A stretch of DNA of 64,000 bases from Symsagittifera roscoffensis. Its lineage: Eukaryota > Xenacoelomorpha > Acoela > Convolutidae. The notes below the pieces were generated by a model. The model was not told where the DNA came from, searched no databases, and saw nothing but the letters and a program-made list of their open reading frames with translations. Both the position numbers and the translations under genes were made by a program. Every line of letters begins with the position of its first letter. Positions within the stretch are counted from its first letter, which is position 1. The stretch covers positions 12,012,517-12,076,516 of the forward strand of contig NC_087066.1 in NCBI RefSeq assembly GCF_963678635.1. Direction: 5' to 3'. Positions 12,901 through 25,511 of the stretch are shown in pieces.

Positions 12901-13909
12901 CCCGGGTTGATGTCCATAGAAGATAATTTATGTACAAATACAAATTTTAAAAAGTGTTTTAAAAAATTTTAATGAACATTTTCGGTCTATTTGCCTCTTT
13001 TAGAAGTTTCTGGGCATTAAAAAATGATTTAAAATTTAAAATTTTTATAGAAAAAGCTTGTCATACAATTTTAATGTATCGCCAAAAAATTTACATTTAT
13101 GATAGAGGGCATTTTGATAATCAAGAACATAATTTTAATTTCGGTCAGAAAAATGCTTATCATAAAGTTTTCATAAATGAAAATTGTATGATATGCCATT
13201 TTTTTCATAAACAAGAACAAAAGTTTGAGGTAAAAAATGTTTAATCCCTTTTTTGGTTGCAAACTTGCTTTTGTGCTAAAATTTAAATTTCACGAAAAAA
13301 AAATTTGCATGCAAAATTTGACTTTTTGTGTTTATAACGTAGTCCAGGATTAGTTTTTCACCCAAAAAATCCAATAATCCTATAAAAAAATTTTTTTTTG
13401 TAAACACGATTATTATCTTTTGTTTCAATTGCTAAAGTAAAAAAATAACTTTATAGAAAAACATGCCTTTTTTTCTCAACCATCGAAAAATTCAAACTAA
13501 AAATTATCTAGCCATATTCAAAAAATTATTTTTTTGGTATATAATTCCATGTGAAAAAGTTAAAATTAACTTTTATGGCTAAAATCACCAAAGGCAGTTC
13601 ATCTGCGTGGTAACTGCCAGTTACACTCTGGGTTTTCTTATGACAAAAAATCCTTGGTGACTGTTTCGGTTGAAACACGAAATTTCGAAACCAAATTTTT
13701 TTGTGATTTTCATTTATTGAAAAAATGCTTGTCTTACAATTTCATAGTATAAAAAATGCTTGTCATACAGTTTCATTTATCAAAAAAAAGCTTATTTCGC
13801 TATTTTCATACTCATACTTTTGCCCTATGAAATTGTATGAAAGAGTATGATAAGCATTTTTTTCATATATGAAAATTGTATGATAAGCTTTTTTTTGTCA
13901 ACCCGGGGA
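12901..13909. mobile_element. Putative TIR element with repeated internal motif
   Basis: The stretch is bounded by inverted CCCGGGTTGA (12902) and TCAACCCGGG (13899). Inside, variants of the motif GAAAATTGTATGATAAGC and its reverse complement occur at least six times (near 13050, 13155, 13180, 13725, 13760, 13830 and 13870), mostly at the two flanks. No ORF of note and no clear target duplication was seen. Element status is inferred from the inverted ends. Confidence 0.45.
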
Positions 13910-14523
13910 GTCGGGAAAAAAATTTGATTATTTGAAAATTTCGATAAAAATAAAATAAAAACTCAATGATGATTTCACAAATGATAATGTAAAAAAAAAT
14001 CTTTTTTTCTCTCTCCTTTTTTCAGTTTTTTTTAGCCTAATTTAGTGTGATAACCTAAATTGGTCACACCAGATCTTCTTGAAGCAGAGACATCTTTTTG
14101 ACCTTCATGATCGATAAGGCTTTAATAAAAAAACCTCAATTTTTACTCCTCAATTTTTACCCTACTAGATGACCAAAATTGAGCGAGTTAAAACCAACTC
14201 GACGCTGTTTTGCCCTCCCACACCATAGATACACGTTCTAACTTAAAATGAAGCATTTTTTCAGCATATCATAATCCATGTTTTAAACATGAGAGTTGTA
14301 AATGAAAACGCTTCAGAGCATTTTACGATATCAAAAAAACCGGGGCTCAATTGTTTTGCTGTTGCTTTGGAATATCGGTCGCGCAGTTGCTCAATTGCGG
14401 TTGCTCTAGAATCGTTCTGGGTCAGTCTTTGCATGAAAAGTAGTGAGGCTAATCCAACCAGTTTTCCCTGTGAAAATTAGTTTCCATCGATGATTTTTCT
14501 AAAAAAGAGAAAGAATACTAAAA
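13910..14523. other. Upstream region of the 14.5-kb gene
   Basis: The first 350 bases are AT-rich. From about 14290 the G+C content rises and a 63-codon frame is present (14289-14480), perhaps part of a 5' leader. No TATA box or splice pair could be assigned with confidence. Confidence 0.35.
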
Positions 14524-14988
14524 ATGAGCTCAATGGATGATAGCGATTCGATGAACATTTCTAACAATATAGATGATACTTGCCTGGATCATGGTGTGGT
14601 TGGGTGTGGGGTCGTCTGTATTGAAGAGGCCTGCAAGGGTATCAATCAAGGTCAGCCGGTACCTGTGTGCCTCAGCTGCATTGAAGAAGATCACGATATG
14701 CACAAAACTCGAAGCTGGAGGAAAGTGAAGAGAGATGAAATTAGACTGGAAAAGACAACGCTGAAGAAAACCCGACTGTCGGCACTTCCATTGCTCAGGA
14801 ACAGCATCAAAAATGACACGCAAGCGTTAGGAACTCAATTGAAAATCAGTGTAATAACAGAGTGCACTTCGACGGAAAATCAAGAACTGATACAAGAAAG
14901 CAACCGACTCACCAGAGACATCAATGACTTGCAGTTCAAGATGCTGCCTAGAGTGAGGAGACCTAACCCCACCTTCCTTTATAAATAA
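14524..14988 (+). CDS. Small protein with B-box-like zinc finger
   Basis: Open frame of 154 codons with an ATG in a good context (AAAATGAGC), G+C content and codon use clearly above the AT-rich surroundings, and an AATAAA about 150 bp after the stop (near 15137). Residues 20-60 hold C20-x2-H23, C28, C32, C37, then C49-x2-C52-x4-H57-x2-H60. The order resembles a B-box-type zinc finger with a long central insert. Downstream is a basic segment (KTRSWRKVKRD, then KKTRLS) and a Gln/Glu/Asn-rich stretch that may be helical. There is no RING in front, and no B-box protein of this size is known to me as a match. It could be a single-exon gene, a retrocopy or a fragment of a transposon protein. Function is not known. 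Confidence 0.6.
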   Translation: MSSMDDSDSMNISNNIDDTCLDHGVVGCGVVCIEEACKGINQGQPVPVCLSCIEEDHDMHKTRSWRKVKRDEIRLEKTTLKKTRLSALPLLRNSIKNDTQALGTQLKISVITECTSTENQELIQESNRLTRDINDLQFKMLPRVRRPNPTFLYK

Positions 14989-15329
14989 AAAAACAAGAAC
15001 CGTAAGTGAACATTTCAATTTCACAAAGGATCACCATAAATTTGGAAACGAACGTTTTCATTTTTATAAGGAGTGATTAAGTGTTCAATTGTACAATCTA
15101 ATAGTTTTCATTCTTGTACGTGAAAAGTTTTTATTAATAAAGAATTCGATTGAGTTTATTTTTCTCCAGTAGATGGATTTAGGATCAATTATGTTTTTGC
15201 TGAAACATCAAATCTGGTCCATTCAAATTATATAGTTGGTCCCTCTATTCGAAGGTATCAATTTTGTTTATCGTCAGTGTCAAACTATTATTTTTACTTT
15301 TAGACCAACCCGCAACCAAGTTTAGGCGT

Positions 15330-16245
15330 AAGTAATTGATTATAACGGATTATTATGATGATTTTTTGACAATTATAATTGATTATAATTACCAAAATTA
15401 GATGTTTAAAGGATTTATAATCAATTATAATCGTGATGTTCTCCAAGAGATTATAATCTCTTATAATCGATTATAATTGTTTATAGTTCTTACAAAAAAC
15501 TCTTTAAATCAATTATAATCGATTATGTCAAACCTTGTCAAACCAAAAAAGTATTCGAATTATATCTTATGGGTTATTAATTTTGCGTCAATAAGAATAT
15601 CTCTTAAAAAAAGATCTCTTGAACACTTTGGTCTATCTGAACACGAAGTTTTACCACGAAACAAAAGTTCCACAGAGATCCTTTCATATTAGTGGAAAGT
15701 TCCCGCGGTAGATGAAAAATAAACATTCCGACTCAATCATGAAACTAAATCAATTTGCTGATGTTTTGGTGATTAAAAAAGCTTAATTATGCATCACAAA
15801 ACAACTCTAATGGGGAAGAAAAGAAAAGCAAACCTTATGAATTTGAACTGATTGGAAAACTTTAAAAACAATTTTCTCATTTTTCATAGGAACTAACGTC
15901 TACAAAAAGCATAGAATATAAGCAATTTACATGCAACTTTGAAGACAAAATGGACAAACAAAAGGGATTATAATCAATTATAATCGATTATAAAGGATTT
16001 TTGTTCAAAACTAATAAATTAGAAATTTGAACAAAAATAATGGATAATAATCAATTATAATTGATTGTAATTCTATAAAAAAAGACGAATAAATAATCGA
16101 GTATAATTGATTGTTTTGTATTATAATTAATCATTATTTAATTTTAAAAAGAGAGAATATGATCGATTAATAACTGATTGAAATCGATTGTTTCTCATTT
16201 TTAGTAAGACTGGTACTAAAATCGTCTTATAATCGACTATTAACA
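15330..16245. repeat. Field of TTATAAT/ATTATAA palindromic motifs
   Basis: Between 15330-15540 and 15965-16240 the sequence is filled with variants of GATTATAATCGATTATAAT and ATTATAATTGATTATAAT, which are self-complementary. The two dense patches are separated by about 400 bp of ordinary AT-rich sequence. The motif reappears in a looser form at 17828-17925. The spacing is irregular, so this is not a simple satellite. Confidence 0.75.
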
Positions 16246-17815
16246 CTTGAAACTGAATGCAGGAAGAGCTTTATAGAAAGTTGTTTGAATTATTCAACCC
16301 ATGCCGAGCTTTCAAATTAAGTTTCAATCGAGTTTTAACCAAATCAATTACATACCGGACAATATTCGATCGGAAATCCGTTGACTCGCAGCCTCGCCAT
16401 TGAACACGAACTTGACATAGTTTATTACAATCTTGATCGCAAAATCAAATACGATCGATCCAGAGTCAAACACAAAATCTAAACAAAGTTTACCACAGAG
16501 TCGAAAAACTTGCAAACCAAGTCCAGGCATATTCAAATTCGAAATCATTGAGTCGACTCGCAAAAAATTGTTATACCAGATTCAACACGAAAGTTTGAAA
16601 AACCTTAGGTTAGGAGTAAAAGAACGTTTGATTAAGTTTAATTACTAAAGACTTCTGATGATTTCAAAACAAAGTCAGGCATCTATTACTGAAAAAAAAG
16701 TCAGGCTCATATTAGTTTCAGTTTTTTGAACCGCAAAAATTATGCAGACATTTAACTAAGGAGAAGCTGTAACTTTGTTTGAGTAAAACTGATCAAAACA
16801 TAAAAAATTTTAATCGATTTACATGAAATATCAAAAAATAATGGTTTGCAAACAGTATATTTTATTTCCACTCGGTTGACTCAGCTGAACATTTTTTTTC
16901 AAGTTCGCTTCAAACACATCACGATTTAGTGGAATGCAATCGGACAGAATTCCAGTCGATGAAAAACTAAGCCTTTTTGGTCTGTCGGGTTAGTTCGAAA
17001 CAAGAGCTTTTTTATCGAGTCGGGCAAAACATATATATTTCAAAGGACAGATTAAATTACGCGCGTCAACTAACACAATTGAATGAAAAAAACTCGAGCA
17101 AAGACAGGCCGATCGTTTAATCTTTTATCGAAACTTAATTTTAGAAATCTCGACCTCTGAAAAATTTTTACAACTGATACAAATGAGAACTAGAAAAAAT
17201 CTTTAAAAAATTCTTTTCAATTAAAAACTTCTAGTTGTGTTTTGTAAGAACCTTTTTAAGGAAACAAAATGCCGGAATAGGAGCGCTGGGTTATAGGACA
17301 GTGTCTTGAAAAAGTTGAAACAAAAAACGGAGTTGGAGATAACCATATCAGTGTTCAATAGATGAGATTATTGTCTTTAAAAAACTCAGAATATAAAAAA
17401 TAGCCATAGCCTTATTACCGAAACTTGTTGATGAAATAAAACGCAAATAATTCTAAGGAATGTTTTTCAGAGGGATCATTTTTTCTAAAAAAAGCACCTC
17501 CGCTTTTAGCAAGCCAGTTTTTCTTCTGATGTCGCAAATGGGGAGACATGGGACCCTGGGAACTCCACGCACATTCGATAACAACTCGCGAGCTAATAAA
17601 AAGTAATGCTAGTAACGAGTAGCTCTCTCTCAACATAATCAGTCCCGAATCAGTTTCAAAAAACATCCACAGTCAGTAATTCGTCAAGCATTTGATCTAG
17701 TAAATTTCTAAAGTTTTCCGAAGAACGATCAATTTGATCATTTTGCCTTATAGGTTTTTTTCTACGGACCCGCACTGTTTTGTGAATAGAAACTAAATTT
17801 AAACCCCGTTCTCAG
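16246..17815. other. No recognisable gene
   Basis: A patch of slightly higher G+C (16340-16560) has overlapping frames on both strands, and an 83-codon minus frame lies at 17415-17666. Neither shows a domain or splice signals that convince. Confidence 0.4.
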
Positions 17816-19639
17816 TGTCTAGATAAGAATAAATTATAATTGAATTAAAGCAGATTATATTGGTATTATTTAACAAAGCAATGAAACCTATTGTAATTGA
17901 ATTATAATTGTTTATTTTTCCTTTTTTGGATAAAGACCATGATTTTCAGTAGTTATCAATTTTTCCCGCTTTAGTTAATGTGGATGAGTCTGCGAAAATC
18001 AAGGTGCACAAATCATTGACTAAAGCTGCTACCTGCTGTTCATATTCAACTATTTTCTGGGCGATTTTAACTTTCATTTCTCAATTTCTGTTACTCTAGT
18101 TTTCTTTTCAACTAAATTTTTAACTTAACTGGAAAGTGTTGGAAAGGGATTTGTTAAAATAGGGGGCGGGTCGGGGCGCTGTGGGGTGTGTTTAGCAGGA
18201 ACAAGGTGCAAACGTAGGAGCGGGAGCGTTGATTGGAATTGTTTTGCAGTTTGAGTAGGTGTATTTTTAGAAAGTAGGTAGGCCGTAAACTCGGATCATT
18301 TTGCGAAACTGCTGCAGTACTCATATGATATGCAGAAAATGTTCCAGTTTAAAGCTTCTGTCTCAAGCTAAACGTGTTCGAGAGATGCTAAAAAAATGTA
18401 ACCATGTTTTCTTCTTCAACAAGATAATTCAACAAGAAAACAACAACCCAATTTAAATGATTTCAATTGGATTATAGATTATTTCATTTTTGATAAAATA
18501 ATGGGTTATAGTCAATTCTTAATCCGTTTCGTTGTCTGAGGGCGACATGGTAATCAATTATATTGAAATTTTTTTAGAACACAAAATTGATTGATTTTAT
18601 TTTCCTTTTAATGAGACGCGGACAGTAAATAATAGAATACAAGTCATATCGAAGCACCTGAGAAAAGCCCAGACTCCTGTAGCCATGAAGACTACAATTC
18701 CTATGGACGCCCAAGAATTTCTATGGACGCCCAATAAATCTTATCAAATAAGATGCTGGACTAGTGCGAAAGGTAAAATGTTAATTTAAAAAGGGAAGAG
18801 ATTCAACTGAATGGACAACAAAGATTGAAAACCCAGCAACAACTTTGCAAACCCATGAAATTTTCCAAAACGTTCATTTGTTGAATTACCATCCGAGATT
18901 GAACATGGAGTCAATTTGTGCAAATCGGTAGCATTTGCAATCAATAGCATTTATCTCTTTCATCCAATTTTCTCCCATCACAGGAATCACAAGCTATATA
19001 GACTCAATCATTAAAAAATAATTGTTCAAAAACTTGATGAATGGAAAAAGGAGAAAAAAATTACAGGCAATCGGTTAGTTGAAGATAATATAGGTTCATC
19101 TGCTGTAGTATATACTTCCACATATATTTACTTGCTCATTAGTCAGCAGCACAAGGAACTGTAGGAGAATTTAAAGCGAACAAGTTTTTGGTAATCTGAA
19201 ACTAAGACAGACATATATTGATGGACTCAGATATCCCGAACAGGATTCTGATTTTACTGTGAATGAAAATAATGATGAACACATGCCTCTCACAAAATTT
19301 GATAAAAATGATGTCAAAGATCTTTTTGAAATCTCCAATAACTTGTAAAGCTTTCAAATCATCATATGAAAAAAATACTCATAAAGTAGGATATTTTACA
19401 ATATATATATTAATAGTCTAACTGACCAGATTTATTTCATATTTTCAGAATCCTTCATTTGTTCGTAGAATTAAAGGAAATCTTTTTCTCAATTTCGCAT
19501 CTTGAAATCTGAAATATTGCAAGAAGTTAGTACCCTTGCACAGTTCGGTTGTACATCCAAAAATCATTCCATTTAGTTAAAAAAAATGAAAAAACAGAAA
19601 CCCTTGAGGGTTATATTACTTAAAATAAAGTGAGCCTTA
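17816..19639. other. Mostly featureless; one short coding-like stretch
   Basis: 17828-17925 repeats the TTATAAT-type motif. 18160-18240 is unusually G-rich. The phrase TTTCTATGGACGCCCAA is tandemly repeated near 18705-18735. At 19204-19348 a plus-strand frame of about 48 codons (beginning RQTYIDGLRYPEQDSDF and ending in TAA) has coding-like composition, but no start or partner exon was found. Confidence 0.4.
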
Positions 19640-20185
19640 ACAAAACAAAACTGCTCGTATCAGGGCAAAACCTTGAACGTTCCGACTGCCTTTTAACGTC
19701 TTTGCAGCAGTTATAACATAAAAAAATACTACATGTAGTAAAATGAAATGAAAAATGTTTTTTTTTCTAAAGTTTGAAATTTTCTTTGAAAGTCATCCCC
19801 CTCACACGCCATATTAAGTACAAAAGAATAAATTTTGCTCCTTGTGACAAATCAATTATGGCAAATAAGCTTCTTTCAACCAACTTAGAACAATTTCTAA
19901 GACAGATTAAATCTCTGCTTACGCGTTAATAGCGCGAAATATATCGCGCTTTAATTATTACAAATTGGCCAAAATGGCAATATTTAAACCACATAACTTT
20001 ACGAAAAATGATCACAGATGAAATATTTTTTCAAATTTAAGATCAGGACAGCAATGCTTTTTGAATGATATTTTAAAAAATAGCGTCAATAATGGCTAGC
20101 TAAAAAGTCGAATTTTGTTTGAAGAAAAAAACCCACCCTGAGCACAAATATTCCGTTACTTTCGTATCGAAAGTCGGAACAATAA
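19640..20185 (+). mobile_element. Dispersed TIR repeat family, copy 1 (left part)
   Basis: This stretch matches 60369-60910 over its whole length. Shared landmarks are ACTGCTCGTATCAGGGC, GTTCCGACTGCC, GCAAATAAGCTTCTTTCAACC, CTTACGCGTTAATAGCGC, and the terminal CTTTCGTATCGAAAGTCGG. A right-hand inverted terminus was not found, so the copy seems truncated. No ORF was seen. Confidence 0.7.
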
Positions 20186-22965
20186 AATTTCAGTGATTGC
20201 TTCGATAAATTGAAAAACTATCTTTTCAAATACTAGATAGATCAAATTGATGAATGTAATTACAGTTTTGGTTGATTTAATATATACATTCAAATCATAA
20301 AACTAGAAAGAAAGTGGTATGCGTATTGAATTAGTTGATGAGCATTTTATACTTTTCAGAGAGAAGGCAGTAGTGCTCTAACAGTAAAAGTTGTTTTGAT
20401 TGAATTAGTTAACCATCAATGAACGACAGGTTTTTCAGAACCATTTGAACATATCAATAATCATATAAAATTATACATACTCATAAAGAAACATCTGCTC
20501 TGCCACTACTAAAATCATCAAAAAAATTGATCCTTTTAAATTAAAAGTAAATCTGATAGTACATTGTGTTTTGCTGATAGTTTGTATTCATGTTTCACTA
20601 ATACTCATTGTCAATCTTTTATCGATGCAAACGGAAAAAAGAATCCTTATTATTATCAATTGCAATTCATAAAATAGAATTAAATCAACATATGCAAAAA
20701 TGCTGAAAGAACAGGTAATGAAGAAAATGATTAAAGTTTTAAAAAAACTATTTATAAAAGCTTTTAAACTTGCTGAAGAACCTTTTGGTAAAAACACTTA
20801 CAGATATACAAAGGAAGCACTTAATTTAGCACATTTTTTTCCAGGCTGCAGTTGGAACCAAAGTTCTACAAACCAATTTTCGACGAAGGTCTCAAAAAAC
20901 TCCCTATTCATTACTTTTGATTGGTTTTAAGTAATTAACAAAAATGCACCCCAGATGCAAGTTGCGTAGTTGCAGACCAAATTTTTTCCACAATCTCTAT
21001 GCATAACAATTATTAAAAATCACCTTTCTCTAAATGCACAACTGTTGAAAAAATTGTTTTTAGTCTTGCGATATTTATGCGCCATATAGTTAAAAAATAG
21101 ATAATTCTATACTAAGAGCTTGTTTGCTTAAGCTGGTTTGTTTAAGCTATCGATTATCGCTATTCTAGCAAGGTTTGATTTTATAATTCTTAGCACTCAA
21201 AAAGAGAACTCAATTACTTGAACATCTAATTTTGTTTCTAGCCTTAAATGCCTAATTTTAATGGCTTCTGTGTTATATTTGTTGTTAATTAACTCACAGC
21301 CAATAAACCCGCAATAAAATTTCAAGGAGAATAATTGATAAAAATAAGTTTTTATAGTTTCGTAGCGTAAAATTCTGAAGTATTCGGTTTTAATGTACTA
21401 ATAATCTATTATAAACCAAACAAAGAAAAAATTATTTGAAACTAATATGATAAATCAAAACGGGTTATAAAATATTACAATGAATTTTATTGGGTTATAA
21501 CAGACAAAGATGGATTTTAAAAATTTCTAAGCAAGATCCTGGATTTTACAAAACTTTTGCTAAGTTTCAAACTTGAATGTTGCAATCGTTAAATTGAATA
21601 TTTCATTTGGATTGTATAAAAATGGTGCTATTGTTTTCTACTTGTTTTTTTTTGCGGATTTTTTCTCATTGTTTTCTTATTGAAAGTACGCCCCTTTGCC
21701 AACTACTCCACATGTAGTCCAACCATTTTTAATTTCTTTACTTACCAACAATTCGCCCCACTTAGCTGCCTACTATGTACCTCCCCCTCAGTTCCTACTC
21801 TTTCGGGAATTCTATCTAAAATTTGCAACAGCTTTTTATCGCAACGCTCGAAAAAATGCGTAAAAACATCATTTTATTTTGTTTTTTCAACGTCGAAATT
21901 TTTTTTGAAAACTCTTGGATTAAGTAATGAGTGGAGGGGCTGTTACTTCTGTAATGAAAACCATTTTGCAAAATTTACATCAGTGGGAGTAAATTTATTC
22001 TTCGAGTAAGGCAGAATATGTTGCAAACTTTACAATAAATTTGCCAAAAAAGTTGTACAGATTATAGTTCAATATAATTTAATTCATCAAAAAATTTTTA
22101 TATTTTAATCGATTGTAATGGCATCGTTTTTTTCCCACAAAAACCGATTACAACAATTTATTATCCATGTTACCTTTTCCTCTTTGCAGGAGGGATCAAG
22201 ATACACTCGGCATTTCTGAACAGTTCGTCAAAATGACTTCGTGATTCACCTAGTGCGAAGTGAGATTTAAATTTATCCAATGCAGAAATATAACTAACAA
22301 GCATCAGTCATAAGTTACTCACAGGCATCGAGCTCACGGGCCCTAGGGCCCCTCGAGGAGACATCCCATAAGGTAGACTTTTACAGAATAAGTCGAGGAG
22401 AAAGAAAAGGCAGGAATTAGATCACTTTTGAGGCTGAGGAATTATCATTAAAATGGCATTTAAGCGTTTTCAAAAAATATATATATATCAGTTGGAGCAG
22501 TCAGTGTTGATTATTAAAAGTACTCTTTTCGAAACACTGGGCGTTCCACACAATTTACTCAATTTGCTTAATAGCATCATTTCTTGATCGGGTTTTCTTG
22601 ATTTGTGAGCTAGTTTTTGAAGGTACTTAGAATTTTTTTTTCATGCAGATAACCACTTGAGTTTCTGAATATCATTTTGATTGTAATAAACTGTAAAGAA
22701 AAAACAATAAGGCTGCCTTGAAAAAAGTATTATACTCTTTAATGAATCTTGTTCATAAACCGCTCTTTTGGTATAGTATTTTTCAATTGCGCTAGGTAAA
22801 CCTCTGCTCTATAAATTTTTTGAAATTAAGAGAGTTTCAATTGCGGAAAAATAAAGCATTCGTCCATACTTTTTGTTGAGTAACTAGTTGCATTTTAGTT
22901 CTTGTTAATAGATCTCCAAAACTCAAGATTGAAGCTTAAAATGTTACCCTGACTTGCACATTGTT
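20186..22965. other. No recognisable gene
   Basis: AT-rich sequence. A 109-codon plus frame at 21680-22009 is T/C-rich and without a domain. Around 22190-22400 the G+C content rises and includes the perfect palindrome GGGCCCTAGGGCCC (22338-22351), with splice-like signals on both strands but no exon that could be joined to anything. Confidence 0.4.
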
Positions 22966-23230
22966 GTTCCGGCTTTCGAAGAAAGTACCAGATTAATTGT
23001 CCTTATTGTGTTTTTTTTTCAACAGACAAATTTCGAATTATTAACTAACCATTTTTGACGATTTTTTTTTCTAAAATCATTTTTTTGAAAAGTGTTTTTT
23101 TTAGCTCAATTTTCAAAATATGTTTTCTCTTTGATCATTTTTTGTAAAATTGTGGGTTTTCAAAATGCCAATTATGCAATTTGGGAAGTTAACGCGCGAT
23201 ACAATTCGTGCTAGTAACGAGTACTTGAAG
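22966..23230 (-). repeat. Dispersed TIR repeat family, inverted fragment
   Basis: Reverse-complement relative of the 20.1-kb copy: ATTGTTCCGGCTTTCGAAGAAAG, ACAGACAAATTTCGA, TTAACTAACCATTTTTGACG and CAAAATGCCAATTATGCAATTTG follow in the expected reversed order with many mismatches. It is an old fragment. Confidence 0.5.
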
Positions 23231-24634
23231 TTTAACCAATCTTGGAAACCGTTTTAAATTGGGGCATAAAAATGGTCTATTCAAAACTAAATGAACAAAA
23301 GGTTTTACAAAAACTTTTATCCATTTGAAGAACAAAAGTTTCAATCCATTTTTTTGCACAAATGAACAAAATGTTCATCTTTTTAATTAAAAAAAGTACT
23401 TAATAAGAACATTTATAGACCTTAAAATGCAGTCAAAACATTTAGGACTTTGTCTTAATTCGAGCAGCTTCGTTCTTACAAGCAGTCTTGTTAAAAAACA
23501 CTTACGTGTTTGGAATCTCATTCAGATTTCCAATTGCCGGAGAAAAACGTTAAAACTTAACAAAAAAAGTTTGTATTACCTACCAAAAAACTACCTTATT
23601 GCACGCATCCAAAACAATTTCAAAATTTGCGAAAATTACATCTCACTGAGTTTTTACTCATTTTAATATAAAAAAGCGCATAAACTTTAAAGCGCATATA
23701 TTTTTATTAATAGCTTTTTTGCTTGCCCAAGCATTTTGACTCGTATGCTGGTGATCTTGTAATGAACATACCTTGTTACAGAACTTTTTCAGTATTTGTT
23801 GTCCTGTTTACACGAAAAGGAAAAAATATTTTTAATCTCTATTACAGCTATCTTTTCTTTTTCTATTGAATCGTCCGAGTCTTATAAGCAATGTTATATA
23901 AATATAACAAACTTAACTTTTTTGCGGTTTTAAATTGTGAATGATAACACCTTCAATGTCCAAAAAGTAATGTCATAAAAAGAATGTTGAAATTTTATCA
24001 AGTTTGCATTACTTTCAAAAATATCAATCTTTGTACTTTGATTGGGTGTTTTTTTACCCATTTTTTTTTTGAAATTTCAATTTTGAGATAATTTAGTGTA
24101 ATAAATCATCAAATTGTTTCAGCTTTTTGTTTTAGTCGTTTTGTGATCCGTTTAGAATGTATCAGACGCTTGTTGTTCTCCATTTTCTGTAGTTTTTGGA
24201 CCGAGAACTACTCAAAACAAATCCTTCCATCCACCATTCCACACTCTGAAACAGACAAAGAAAGTTCAGACATAAAAAAGTTTTAAAGTTCAAAGTTGCA
24301 AGTTCAGCCTCACATATAAAGGTTTTTTTCTGATTTACGAAAAGTGACAAAACATTTATGCTTTGCGTAGTTTTTATTCTGTCTCATTTCGGCCTAAAAG
24401 CTACTGTTTTTTGACGAAAACTTTTCACACCATCAAAAAGATTTATTGTTCGAATCTCGAACGTAAAATATTCCAGCTGTGATTATTTTACGTTAAATTA
24501 TGGGGTTTTGAAAGTTGCTAATTTGGCAAATTCGGGATAATTAAAGCGAAATATTTTGCGTTCTTAGAAGAGGCGAAACCTGCTGAAGAGTTTTTTTCAT
24601 ATTGAGGCAAGTTTTTGTTCCAACTTTTAATGAG
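23231..24634. other. No firm gene; one possible terminal exon
   Basis: On the minus strand a good acceptor (GTCTGTTTCAG) at about 24246 precedes a 27-codon open stretch (SVEWWMEGFVLSSSRSK, ending at TGA near 24165). It has raised G+C but no partner exon. 24510-24560 again resembles the dispersed TIR repeat family. Otherwise AT-rich and featureless. Confidence 0.3.
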
Positions 24635-24755
24635 AGTGGTGAAATATTTGTGCTAGAGGTGGTTTTTTTTTTCTCCAGGCAAATTTCGACTTTTTAACTA
24701 ACAATTTTTGATAAAATTTTTAAAGATCAGTCAAAATGTTGTCCTGAGCTCAGAC
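24635..24755 (-). repeat. Dispersed TIR repeat family, short inverted fragment
   Basis: GAAATATTTGTGCTAGAGG, GGCAAATTTCGACTTTTT and AACTAACAATTTTTGAT match the reverse complement of the 20.1-kb and 60.8-kb copies. Confidence 0.5.
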
Positions 24756-25128
24756 TTAAAAAAATATTTAACAATTGATCAATTTTTTTTCATTTGGGGT
24801 TTAAAAATTTCTATTAACGTGTAAGAAGATTTTTAATCTGTCTTTTTTGAAAGAAAGTTTTATCCGTTTTTTTTCAACTCGGTAGACCCTAAAAGTCAAT
24901 GGAACATTCAAGGCTTTGTTCTAATGCGAGCATTATTGTTTGATCATTATTTCATTAACTGATTGACTAAATACGTCGCTCTGTCTTTACATAGCTGGCG
25001 GGGGACAAAACAAAAAAAAAACGAACAATTTTTGGACCAAAAACTATCAACCAAAATATTTTTTAGTGTTGAAAAGCAATGAGACTACTCAGGTCTTGTT
25101 TTGCTTTTAGAGTTTTAGGAATTATAAA

Positions 25129-25178
25129 GAGCTCTTTGTAAATGACGTTTTTGAGCTCTTTGTAAATGACGTTTTTTT
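25129..25178 (+). repeat. Two tandem copies of a 24-bp unit
   Basis: GAGCTCTTTGTAAATGACGT occurs twice head to tail, each followed by a T run. Confidence 0.8.
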
Positions 25179-25511
25179 TGATACGATATGACGATTGCTT
25201 GCCACCTTACTCATCTCGAGAAAACTGGATCAATAGAAATTATAATTCCAAGGAGAGTTTGTTTTCATCACAGTTTTGCTAAAGATAATCAAATCCGACT
25301 GATAGGTGTTCACGTTTGCCAGTCCAGAGACCCCAGCTCTTATAGAGAACGCATAACAGTAAGCGGCGTAAAGCGTATCTTTTATCTTGGAGCACTGGGA
25401 ATTTTACGCCATATTCTCTCAAGAGAACACTCTTTTTTATTGAACAGAAAATGTAGTACAAATTAGTTTTTATTGAACAGAAAAGTTAGTACAAAAGATA
25501 GTACAACGACC

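Noticed and set aside
21680-22009. 109-codon plus-strand frame
   Set aside because: T/C-rich composition, no domain, no splice context.
24165-24246. Possible terminal exon on the minus strand with a good acceptor
   Set aside because: Only 27 codons, no partner exon, and it lies beyond the stop and likely poly(A) signal of the 5-phosphatase.
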